DNA of 64,000 bases, taken from NCBI GenBank assembly GCA_029945375.1, contig CM057062.1, positions 3,053,564 through 3,117,563 of the forward strand, read 5' to 3'. Each line of letters starts with the position of its first letter. The first letter of the stretch is position 1. The notes under the pieces were generated by a model. The model ran no database searches, was not told the DNA's origin, and saw only the letters and a list, made by a program, of their open reading frames with translations. Of this stretch, positions 11,438 to 22,621 are shown piece after piece. The DNA is from Agaricus subrufescens (lineage: Eukaryota > Basidiomycota > Agaricomycetes > Agaricales > Agaricaceae). A program made the translations under genes and the position numbers.

Positions 11438-13851
11438 ATGGCTCCCCGTAAGAGGAGAGATAAGGTCAAGGGGTGATTATCGAGTCTATTTACTTCAAAG
11501 AACCTGAGTCGTGATGGTTAGTTCTCCGATGATAACGTCCTCTGAATCTGATCAAGACACCCGTCACGCTGTGCAGGATCAGGAACCTTCTTTCAAAATG
11601 CGGAAGGCATCGCTGTGAAAGATTCCATCATGACTTCTGTACGAGGGGACCAGAATAACACGGTGAACAACAATCCGGTGTTCAACATACAAGGCGATTA
11701 CAACACGGTGACACAAAGTAGGCAATCCTATAATGCAGTGTCTATCAAGCTCATTTAATCTTTGTAAAGTCATGAGCTTGCTTTCCCAACATATCATCCG
11801 CGGTGCTGCACATGATGATTCCGCGCGCACCCCACCCCCTCGGTGCCATCCTGACACTCGTGTCAAACTTATTGGTCGTATCACCACCTGGTTCGATGGT
11901 CAAGCACAACAGGAACTACTATTGTGGATCACTGGCCCCGCCGGTGTTGGGAAATCCGCGATTGTCCAGACATTCGCCGAATACCTTGCAAAATCCGACT
12001 CTCTTGGAGCGTCCGTATTCATTTCTCGGCCTAATAAACGTAACGACCCGAATGGGATCTTCATTACTATCGCCTATCAGTTGGCCACTCGTATCGAGGA
12101 ATATCGCAAATTTCTCGCTGAGAGGCTGAGCGTCGATCCAAACCTTCTCAACAAGGGTATGGAAGCACAGTTTTCAACCTTTATTGTGGAGCCATTTGTG
12201 GTGAAGAATATTGGAGCGGGTGGTAAGAGATGGGGCATACTATTAGACGGGCTTGATGAACTACGAGGAGAGGACGCTCAGTGCGACATCATCCATCTCA
12301 TCAGCACATTTGTGCATGAACACCGTGACATCCCTCTAGTCTGGATGATAGCCAGTCGTCCCGAGTCACACCTATCAAATACGTTTGAAGACGAGGAAGT
12401 GAGTCGCAGTTGCTGGACGGAATACATTCCTATCGACTCTACTGAAGCGTGCGAGGACGTCGAGCGGTTTTTGCGATCAAGTTTTAAAGGGATACAGAAG
12501 AAGTTCCGGCAGTCTGTTCCGAGCGACTGGCCAAGCGACACCGACTTTTTGAAGCTCACAGTTGCCGCTTCGGGCCTATTCGTCTATGCTCAAGTTGTAA
12601 TGGAGTTCATTAGAGATCCAGATGCCGGCGATCCCGCGTTGCGATTCGAGATTTTGATATCTGTTATCAGTCGTTCCAATGCCGTTCCAACAACAGACAA
12701 CCCATTCGTCCATTTAGATGCGTTGTACCACGAAATACTCTCCTCAATTCCTTCGGCACTCTGGCCGGCAACTAAACATCTGCTTGGCTTTACAATTCAT
12801 GAGCAGCTGCTCTACTATGTCTTTGGTTATAAAGCAACCGCTTTTTCAACTCTGGGGGGGATATCCATACTCTTCAACCTCAGCCGGAATACTGTTTATG
12901 CGTCGCTAACAAAATGTCGTTCGGCGCTAAAAATACCGGATTGGAAAGTTGCGCATAAGGAGAAGTTGACGTTCCTTCATGCATCATTTTCCGACTACCT
13001 CAAAGACATAACCAGGTCCGCGGATTTCTATGTTGGTGACATCAGTGATATCCAGAAAACTGTAGCATCGAAACTTGTGGACCTCTGGAAGAAATGTAGC
13101 GGAGACGACATTACACCGGGTACGTATGGTGTTCTAATCTTCGTCACAAGTGTTGATGTCAGATTGGTTTCAGCGTTAGTTGAGTCTACTTGGCTCCAAT
13201 ATTGCTCAAATGTGGGCGGCGAGAGACCGTCATCGGCAGTTGCAAAATTCCATGCAAGACTCTTCTATGACATTGTTCACTCTATTGCTATGTTTCCACG
13301 CTGCATTTACGACAATTCAGATGCTGACATGTATGAGCTGTCGCTACTGGAGGTCCATATGACGAAGTTATGCTATTATCTCCTTCCGGAAGACTTGGCT
13401 GATTTTGTTCATTTTGAAGTACGTGACCCTAATACTCCCGGTTTCAACACTCGCCTTACTATTTGTAGTGTCTTGCACTTTCAAGCAATAATCAGAGACT
13501 TTGCCGGAACGAATCACTCGGAAGCCTCAAGTTCGCACACCTTGACTGGACAGGGCTAAGCCCAGCTAAGGCTTATCAAGAGCGAATGGGCAAGGTCTTC
13601 ATCAAGCGTTGGATACTAAATCGAGTGAGTGTGCACATCTTACTACAGTTTGAATCCTCCTGACTATGTTTTCATCTTTCCGACAGCCACGTTCAAGTGC
13701 TGAATTGAAAGTATTTGTATCTGAGTTGCAAGAAATTCAACAAAGCTCACCGGAGCTTAAGGTTGTTGTTTTTGGAGGTGTACCAAGTGGGCGGGTGGCA
13801 ATCTTCGAACATAAAAATAACACATTTTATTCGATCCCTTATCCTGAATAA
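11438..13851 (+). pseudogene. NACHT NLR-like gene, unit 1 (nonsense in exon 1)
   Basis: NLR-like NACHT ATPase, 711 codons if the stop is ignored. Exons are 11438-11516, 11577-11717, 11770-13119, 13174-13418, 13469-13624 and 13687-13851, and phases agree. Exon 1 reads MAPRKRRDKVKG and then TGA (11474-11476), where the sister units have TGG (Trp). Exon 2 holds the NAEGIAVKDS…SVRGDQ…NIQGDY segment. Exon 3 holds the P-loop GPAGVGKSAIV, Walker B ILLDGLDEL and the sensor-like MIASRPES, all intact. Exons 4-6 encode the conserved C-terminal part ending FYSIPYPE. Translation restarting at the exon 3 Met (MSLLSQHII, 11772) would give a NACHT protein without the N-terminal exons; that is speculation. 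Intron 3 (54 nt) has no in-frame stop, so exons 3 and 4 also read through. It is the first copy of the array. Confidence 0.8.
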
Positions 13852-13954
13852 TTGTAAATAGGATCAATTGCATTCAGCCTTCTCTCTGTGTATACATCAC
13901 GACCTTCGACATCTCAACAACACACGTACACTATTTAGAGATTCTTGTCTACGC

Positions 13955-14500
13955 CGCATTTGGTCCAACCAATATGCGAGCATGTATAACCTGCCGCTAC
14001 TGGAGGTCCACATGTCCAAACTATGCTACTATCTTCTTCCGGAAGACTTGGCTGATTTTGTTCATTTTGAGGTACATAACCCTACGGCTCTCAATTCCAA
14101 GCCTTACCTGAATATTTGTAGTTTATTATACTCTCAAGCAATAATCAGAAACCTCGCCGGAACGAACCACTTGGAAGCCTCGAGTTTGAACATCTTGACT
14201 GGAAAGGGCTAAGCCCAGCTAAAGTTTATCAAGGGCGAGTGGGCAAGTTTTCATCAAGCGCTGGATATTCACTCGAGTGGGTGTGCACATCTTGCTACTC
14301 TTTGAATCTTCCTGACTATATTTTCATCTTTCCAACAGCCACGTTCAAGGGCTGAATTAAATGTATCTGTATCCGAGCTGGAAAAAATCCAACAAAGCTC
14401 ACCGGAACTTGAGGTAATCGCTTTCGGAGGTGTACCAAGTGGGCGGGTGATAATCTTCCAACATAAAGATAACATATTTTCGATCCCCTATCCTGAATAA
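13955..14500 (+). pseudogene. NLR unit 1b: C-terminal fragment (part of exon 4 to exon 6)
   Basis: Partial duplicate of the 3' third of a unit. It starts inside exon 4 (near LLEVHMSKLCYYLLPEDLAD) directly after a copy of unit 1's 3' flank, then has exon 5- and exon 6-like blocks with matching introns and the TAA. Exon 5 has lost one G (GGCAAGTTTTC where sister copies have GGCAAGGTTTT), shifting the frame. No NACHT part is present. The structure fits an unequal crossover between exon 4 of one copy and the 3' flank of another. Confidence 0.85.
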
Positions 14501-15412
14501 CTGTATATAGGGCTATTTTAATTGTCAATTCCATCCGACTTTCTCTCTCTGCATCCGCTGCGGTCTTCGACATCTCAATAATACACGTACACTGTTTAGG
14601 GATTCTGGTTTAGAGATTCGGAACAGTAGTATGCAAAAAATCACAACAACCATATCGAATCTTGTAGACGACGTTTCCCGGCTCTGAGCTGCCTGGCAGA
14701 AATGCCTTCTGAACAGCACTCCAACGGTTTTGCAATATACTGGACAAGTATGAACCACCTTGTCCGACCTGTTCATGGCAATTTTCTGCACTGTACTTCT
14801 TGGGGCAGCGCTGGATGCGTGATTAGCAAAAATCCGCAAGTTTACCACTTCAAAGTTCGGTAGCCCTATGCTTCGTTAGTGAGATATGCTAGTTTAGCAG
14901 TCGAGCATTCGCGAGAGGATAGCCTTCCGTTGTGCTGACGATATGAGTCCTGCTATGTGCTGTGGCGGTTGTACGGCGGTTGCTGTGGAATATCGAGGTA
15001 CAAAAGTGTTGAAGGTGGCATGTCATCGAGAATCGGATAGGAAAAGTAGTCAACCAGGAGGGCGGACCAGGCCGCAGACTGGATAGTCGGGCTCAGGCTG
15101 TTGGTGGGACGATGAGTGGAAGAGTAAGATGGATGAAACGGAGAAACGAATCCGGTCACGCTGTGATTACCGTGAAGTTACAAAATCACTTGAACCACTA
15201 TCCTTTGTTGCCGTCAGTCTCGCGACTTGAGCTAGTGAGCCAATCTCGGTGCAACTAAAACCTGGAAGGCGCTTTTCACGGAATGATGTAATGGTGCAGC
15301 TATGTGTCAGAAGAAGGCTTCTCAGGAAAATGCCGAGCGCCCTTCATGTCTGGCGCGTTGTTGATGCGGCTCAATTTCAGTTTCCCTTCCCACTACCACC
15401 TCAACGAACAAG
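14501..15412. other. Intergenic between NLR fragment 1b and unit 2
   Basis: No gene is supported. It starts with a copy of the 3' flank seen after unit 1 (TGCATCCGCTGCGGTCTTCG-type sequence), including a minus-strand reading frame with ILQNRW and VVYKIRYGC that resembles the one after unit 2. The right end carries the shared NLR leader with its upstream ATG at 15330. Confidence 0.5.
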
Positions 15413-17855
15413 ATGCCGCCCCAGAAGAAGAGGGATAAAATCAAGGGGTGGTTATCAGGTTTATTTACTTCCAACAACCGGGGACGTGATGGTGAGTGCC
15501 CCGATTGTAACGCCATATGAAGCTGGTCAAACCTCTCTCACGTGTTTGCAGGATCAGGTCTCTTCGAAAATGCGCAGGGCTTCACCGTAAACAACTCGAA
15601 TGTGACCTCTGTACAAGGAGATCAGAACAATACAGTTAACGACAATACAGTGAACAATAATACAGTGATAAATATACAGGTGGATCACACTACAATGACT
15701 CAGAGTAAGTAGTCCCCTATTTGAATTCTTTATCCAGCTGATTTGGCTTTGTAAAGGCATGAGCTTACTTTCCCAGCACATCATCTGCGGTGCCGCCCAT
15801 GATGATTCCGCGCGCACTCCACCCCCTCGCTGCCATCCCAACACTCGCGTCAAACTTATTGGTCATATTACCACCTGGTTCGATGGTCAGGCACAGCAGG
15901 AACTACTGTTGTGGATCACTGGCCCCGCCGGTGTTGGGAAATCCGCGATTGTCCAGACATTTGCCGAATACCTTGCAAGATGCAACTCTCTTGGAGCGTC
16001 CGTGTTCATTTCTCGGCCCAATAAACGCAACGACCCGAACGGGATCTTCATTACTATTGCCTATCAGTTGGCCACTCGGATCGAGGAATATCGCAAATTT
16101 CTCGCTGAGAGGCTGAGCATCGATCCAAGCCTTCTCAACAAGGGTATGGAGGCGCAATTTTTGACGTTTATTGTGGAGCCATTTGTGGTGAAGAAGATTG
16201 GAGCGGGTGGTAAGAGATGGGGCATTCTATTGGACGGGCTTGATGAACTACGCGGGGAGGACGCGCAGTGCGATATCATCCATCTCATCAGCGCCTTCGT
16301 GCATGAGCATCGCGACACTCCGCTTGTCTGGATAATAGCCAGCCGCCCCGAATCACACATATCCAATACGTTTGATGACGATGAAGTACGCCGCAGCTGC
16401 TGCACGGAGTACATTCCTATTGACTCGACGGAAGCGTGCGCAGATGTTGAGCGGTTTTTACGATCAAGTTTCAAGGAAATACAGAAGAAGTATCGGCAGT
16501 CTGTGCCGAGCGACTGGCCTAGCGGTACTGACTTCCTGAAGCTCACAGCGGCTGCTTCGGGCCTTTTCGTCTATGCTCAAGTAGTAATGGAGTTCATCAG
16601 AGATCCGGATCACGGTGATCCAGCTTTGCGATTCGAGATTCTGATATCTGTTATCGAGCGTTCCTCTGCCGTTCCAACAAATGACAACCCGTTTGTTCAT
16701 TTAGATGCGCTCTACCAAGAGATTCTCTCCTCAATTCCATCGGCGCTCTGGCCCGCAACCAAACAATTGTTTGGCTTTACAATTCACGAGCAACAGCTTC
16801 ACAGTGTCTTTTATCATGGATCAGATGCTTTTTCGACTCTCAGGGGGGTATCTATGCTATTCAACTTGAACCGAAATACAGTAAACGCATCTCTAATTAA
16901 ATGCCGATCCGTGTTAAAGATACCAGATTGGAAAGTTGCACATAAGGAGAAGTTGACGTTTCTACATGCATCGTTTACCGACTACCTCAAAGACTCAAGC
17001 AGGTCCGTCGATTTTTACGTTGGTGATACCAGCGGTGTCGAGAGAACTGTAGCATCGAACCTTGTAGAGCTTTGGAAGAAATGTAGTGGCGACAGTATCC
17101 CACCGGGTATGTATGATGTTTAGATTTTCGTCATCACTGTTGACTTTATATTGGTTTCAGGGTCAGTTGAATCTACGTGGCATCAATATTGCTCCAAAGT
17201 GTGCGGTGAGAGACCGTCATCGGCAGTCGCGAAATTTCATGCAACACTCTTCCGTAACATTGTTTACTCAGTTGCAAGATTCCCACGCTACATTGGGGAC
17301 ACTCCTGATTCTGACCTGTATGAGGTGCCACTATTGGAGGTCGACATGGCCAAGCTATGCTACTATCTCCTTCCGGAACACCTGGCTGGTCTTGTTCGGT
17401 ATGAGGTACATGAATCTAATTCTCTGTGCTTGATACGAAGCCTCAACGTTTTCTCAGCATCTTGGTCTCAGGCGCAACAATATGAATCTTTTCCGGATCA
17501 CACAGCTTGGAAGCCTCAAGTTTGGACACCTTGATTGGAAAGTGATGAGTCCGGCTAAGGCTTATGAAGGGCAAACGGGAAAAGTTTTCAAGGAGATGGG
17601 TTGGATACTAAATCGAGTGAGTGTACCAACCTTGCTACAACTGAAACTCTGCTAATGATTCCTTCGTCTTCCCGAAAGCCACGTTCAGATGCTGAATTAA
17701 ATGTATTTGTATCCGAGCTAGAAAACGCTCAGCAAAGCTCACCGAAACTCGAGGTTGTTATCTTCGGTGGCATACCATCTGGGCGAGTGGTAACCTTTGT
17801 ATATAAAGCGGAAAACGGAACCAACATGTATTATGCAATCCCTTATCCTGAATAA
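15413..17855 (+). CDS. NACHT NLR-like protein, unit 2, 720 aa, intact
   Basis: Predicted intracellular STAND/NACHT NTPase of the fungal NLR type. Such proteins oligomerise on NTP binding and trigger a response such as regulated cell death; this is family knowledge. Exons are 15413-15491, 15552-15704, 15757-17106, 17161-17405, 17458-17616 and 17679-17855. Residues 1-26 are basic and amphipathic (MPPQKKRDKIKGWLSGLF). Residues 27-77 are Asn-rich with SVQGDQ and NIQVDH pseudo-repeats. The NACHT domain has P-loop GPAGVGKS at about 132-139, Walker B ILLDGLDEL at about 234-242 and IIASRPE at about 270-276. The FLHASFTDYL helical motif follows at about 490. The C-terminal exons carry no LRR, WD40, ankyrin or TPR repeat and end YYAIPYPE. 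Intron 3 contains an in-frame TAG, so it must be spliced. All exons are open. Confidence 0.85.
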
Positions 17856-18860
17856 CTAACTGTATATAGAACTATTTAATTGTCAGTTGCTTTCAACCTT
17901 CCCTCTCTGTATCTGTAGCGGTCTTTGACATATCAACAACACGCCTGTTCTTTTCATCGATCATGATTTAGGAATCACGAACAAAAATGGTATGCAAATA
18001 ATCACAGCGAAACAACCATATAGAATCTTGTAGACGACGCTTCGCGGATACTCTGGACTACCGCCTAGAAATTCCCCCCGAAAAGCCCTCCAATAGTTTT
18101 GCAATACCCCAAGCACCAGAACGAACGAGATCATAAGTGAAAGTCCGCCCAAGGACTGAATGGGGATCATTTTCTCAGGGAGGAGATCATGTGTGTATAC
18201 TCCTATTTGCATGTGTCGGCCCTACCATTTACACACCGTCACCCGATCTTCTCCGACCCTTCTGAACCGCCACCCTCCACAACCCCACAACCAAGTACTA
18301 TCTGAGAACGACAATTGCACAGGTGGATCGAAGCTGACACACATGGGGTGACTCGGCCGCGTATCCACTCTGGTCTCCCATTTAACAGAACTCAATGCAT
18401 TGTTTTCTCATAAATCATGAATGATTCCGATTTCCCGCCTCAAATTCTGAACGTCTAGCAAGACTAAACCAACCACTCATCCAATCCGAGCAACTTGGCT
18501 GCTCATGATGATTGTTGCACTATATACCTTGATCTGGCGCCTCATGTTTGACCCCTGACTTAATGTGCAGCCACGCAAAAAAGAAAACTACAGGTGAAGT
18601 TAATAATAATCCAGGTGACAATATATTTATTGAGTATCCTTAACTCCCCATTGGTCATGTCAATCACGTTTGCGCTCGCCGCGAATAACCGGACTATCAG
18701 AAGCATAGCCAAGCCATTGATGCAATTCCCGGTGTACATGTGCCAAAGGACGACTTCTCAGGCAAACACCAAGCTCTGTGCACGTTGTCGATACAAGCAG
18801 TGCCCCAAGGCATATCCTTCTTTCCTCCTACCACCACCCTAACCTCCCTCTCCGCAAAAA
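17856..18860. other. Intergenic between NLR units 2 and 3
   Basis: No confident gene. A minus-strand 83-codon frame (18212-17961) contains two hydrophobic stretches (LMISFVLVLGVLQNYW and YGCFAVIICIPFLFV). Related minus-strand sequence follows other units, so it may be a decayed convergent small membrane-protein gene or simply shared 3' flank. The right end has the NLR leader, but the upstream ATG is lost here (ACACCAAGC instead of ATGCCGAGC). Confidence 0.4.
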
Positions 18861-21293
18861 ATGCCACTCCCGAAGAAGAGAGATAAATTCAGGGACTGGT
18901 TATCGAGTTTCTTTCCCTCCAAAGAGCACGAGTCATGATGGTTACTGCTCTGATGCTGACTCTCTATGAATCCGAGCAGAGCCTCACTCACACCATACAG
19001 GATCAGGAGGCTTCTTTGAGAGTGCTGAGCATTTCATTGTCAAGGATTCCAACATAACGTCGATACGAGGAGATCAGCATAATAGTACAGTGACCAACAA
19101 TACCATGTTCAATATACAAGGAGACCATACTACAGTGACACATAGTAAGCGATCCAATGATGCAATCCCTCCACCATCTGACATCACTTTCGTCAAGTCA
19201 TGAATTTGCTTTCGCAGTATATCATCCAAGGTGCTGCCCACGATCCCTCCGCTCGCACCTCGCCTCCCCGTTGCTACCGTGACACTCGCGTCAAGTTAAT
19301 CGCGTGTATTACCGCCTGGTTTGAGGGCCGGTCTGTACAGGGACTGCTATTATGGATCACTGGCCCCGCTGGCGTTGGGAAATCAACCATTGTCAAGACA
19401 TTTGCTGAGTATCTTGCCAAGCCTAAATTTCTTGGAGTGTCTGTATTCATTTCGCGCCCGAACAAGCGTGATAACCCAAATGCCATCTTTATCACCATCG
19501 CCTACCAGTTGGCCACTCGGATCAAGGCATATCGTAACTACATCGTTGAGCGAATCAGCTTTGATCCAGAGTTGTTGCGTGGGGACATGGAGGCCCAATT
19601 TTCGACCTTCATCGTTGAGCCATTCGTAGAGAGGAAGATTGGAGCAGGCGGTAAATGATGGGGTATATTACTGGACGGACTTGATGAACTGGGAGGAGAC
19701 GATGTGCAATGCAATATTATCCATCTCATCAGCGCCTTTGTGTGTGATAACCGCGACGCTCTCCTGGCCTGGATAATAGCCAGTCGTCCCAAATCACACA
19801 TACCGAATATGTTTGATGATGATGAAGTGCATCGCAGCTGCTAGATGGATTACATTCCCATCGACTCGACAGAAGCAGGCGCAGATGTTGAGTGGTTTTT
19901 GCGATCAAGTTTCAAGACGATACAGAAGAAGTTTCGGCACTCTGTTCAGAGTGACTGGCCTAGTGACACTGATTTCTTGATATTTACTGCTGCTGCTTCG
20001 GGCCTTTTTGCGTACGCCGAAGTTGTGATGCGGTTTATCGGAGATCCAGATCTCGGCGATCCCGCCTTGCGATTCAAGATTTCGATATCAGTTATTAACC
20101 GCTCCAATGAAGTTCCAACTAAAGACAACCCATTTGTCCATCTGGATGCCCTGTACCACGAAACCCTTTCGTCAATTCCTCCAACGCACTGGCCAGCAGC
20201 AAAGCCATTGCTTGGATTCACTATTCACGAGATAGACGCACTTCATCTACGAAGTCTTAGAACCCTCAGGGGGATGTCCATAATCTTCAACCTTACCCGA
20301 AATACTGTTTACGCATCCCTATTCAAGTGTCGATCTGCATTCAAGATACCTGATTGGAAAGTTGCGCATAAGGAATGTTTGACGTTTCTTCATGCGTCAT
20401 TTTCCGACTACCTTAGGGACTTAAATCGATCGGGGGATTTTCATGTTGGTGATATTAGCGACATAGAGAGGCTTGTAGCACTGAGACCTGTAGAGCTTTA
20501 GAAGAAATGTAGTGGAGATGATATCACGCCGGTTATGCATGTTCTATTCTTCCCCCCTGAATATTGACATCATATTTGTTCCAGGCTTTATCCAATCTAC
20601 TTGGATCCAATACTGCTCAGATGTAACTGGTGAGAAGCCATCATCGGCAGTTACAACATTTCATGCCGCACTCTTCCGTAACATTGTTGGCTCTGTTGCA
20701 CTGTTTCCATGCCGCATTTGGGGCTCGCGACCAATGACCGACGATTATGAGCTGCCTTTACTGGAAGTTCACGTCGCCAGGCTATGTCAGTGCTATTGTC
20801 TGCTCCCGGAAGAATTGGCTGATTTTGTTCGATATGATATGACCGAAATATACTCAATTTACTCTTGGCCCTCACTATTCTTTTAGTGGTTTGGACTCTC
20901 GAGCGATAATAAGGACCTTCCTCGGAATGCACAGCTTGGGAGCCTCAAGTTTGGCCACCTTGATTGGAAAGAAATGAGCCCGGCTAAGGCTTATGAAGTG
21001 CAAACGGGAAAAATTTTCAAGGAGATCAATTGGATACAAAATCGAGTGAGTGTGCCAACCTTGTTAAGATCTGTACTCTCCTGACGAGCTTTGTATCTTT
21101 CTGACAGCCACGTTCACATGCTGAACTAAATTTATTTGTATCCGAGCTAGAGGAGATCCAGCAAAGCTCACCGGAACTCGAAGTTGTGTTTTTCGGAGGT
21201 GTACCAAGTGGGCGAGGCGTAACCTTTGTATATGAAGTGGAAAACGAGACCCGCAAGTATTATGCAATTCCTTATCCTGAAAAAGTCAGCTAA
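18861..21293 (+). pseudogene. NACHT NLR-like gene, unit 3 (multiple nonsense codons)
   Basis: Same six-exon layout as its neighbours but clearly dead. Exon 1 (18861-18941) is 2 nt longer than the norm and meets TGA at 18936. Exon 3 (from 19198) carries TGA at 19656-19658 (GGK then stop, where others have Arg before Trp), TAG at 19842-19844 (Trp in others) and TAG at 20499-20501 (Trp in others). The intron 3 donor is altered (CCGGTTATG instead of CCGGGTACGT). The normal TAA after the terminal YAIPYPE is lost, and the frame runs on to 21293. The P-loop GPAGVGKSTIV is still visible. Most point lesions are C-to-T or G-to-A changes. It lies between intact units 2 and 4. Confidence 0.9.
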
Positions 21294-22621
21294 CAGCAAT
21301 CCAGGCTGACGCCTTTATGCTAACGATCATCCTATACCATTATTCACATATAGTATATCCGTTAAACGAGGGCTTGGAAAAGGAAGGCTTTGAGGAGAAA
21401 GCAAATTATCCGCAAGGGACAAGTTCGACGACTTGAACAAGATCCAGTGAAGTCATAAAACGAATGAATGATGCTTCGACTCACATAGAATACGGGATAA
21501 TGCCTTCTTGATAGAATGAATATGCAATGATATAATGCATTTCGGGGTTAAATAGTATTGAAAGAGCAACAGCGGTCAGGGTCACCCAGATAACGTAAAA
21601 TCCTTTAATTTTGAGACGGCGATGTTCAATGCTTCATCCATGCCTCCGATGTAACCGCAATCAAAGAGAGTGCACCTCTGATAGCGGCTATATCAACGAT
21701 GTAAGGGTCACGGAGAACGCAAACGCAGTGGAGGCGGGAAGCCAGTCGACCGTGCATGCACCGAGTCGAATGTGCATCGATTCATCAATGGGGGGGGGGG
21801 GCATCGAACAGGGCGGAGAGTGGAACTTAAAAGGGGATGAGTTTCATACTACAGTCGGCGTGTATCACTGTCAAGAATGCATTTAATTCTGGCCCTGAGT
21901 TGTGAGCACCAGGGAATGGAGGAATAGCCTTGGAATAGCCCGTGGCTGGTCATGACAATCTGCTGTTGTATGTTTCCTGCGTGATTGGCAAGGTACGTAA
22001 GTTTAGTGCTGCTTCAGCGTTTGGGAGAGGGCGGTGTTTGTCCTTCTGGGGAAACATTTCATAGACATAAAGTACATCATTCATGTTGTAGAGGAGCACC
22101 GACATATGGGGGCGTTGTCATAAGAAATGATAATTGAAGTTGTGTGTGTGTGTTTGTCTGCCTTACTACTTGGTCATCTACCGGATTCTCCCCAGCAGTC
22201 CGTCCCTGTCCTGTTGCAATGTGCAGCGATATTCATTCCCGCCAGGAAGGAGGACCGTGAAGTGGTGAGTGGGGTGCAAGCCTTTGGTGGGAGGATGGGA
22301 GGGGGGAGAAGACGACCAGGACGCAGACGCGGGAGGATCTGCAAGACACTCGGACGTGAAGGACACAGGGCAGATAAACAGCACAGATGAGGCTAAGAAT
22401 AGCGATAATCCATTGCTCATGTCAACCACCCATCCGCTAGCCGAAAGTGGCCAGACCATCAGAAGCATAGTCAAGTCATCAATGCAATACCCGGCATCTG
22501 TATGTCAGAGGCCGACTTCTTGGGCAAATGCCGAGCGCCCTGCACGCTGTCGATACGGCAGTGCCTTGGGGCTTATCCTTCTTTCCTCCCACCATCACCT
22601 CTACTTCGCTCGCTGTACAAA
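21294..22621. other. Intergenic between NLR units 3 and 4
   Basis: No gene is supported. It holds a run of 12 G near 21790-21801, a block (about 22190-22330) repeated in degenerate form upstream of unit 6 (ATTCCCGCCAGGAAG), and the NLR leader with upstream ATG at 22528 and a C/T-rich stretch before the unit 4 start. Confidence 0.5.

Noticed and set aside
11733..13559. Single-exon reading of NLR unit 1 with start at 11733
   Set aside because: Comparison with the other units shows that the frame before the exon 3 Met is intronic and that the read-through after 13119 is the 54-nt intron.
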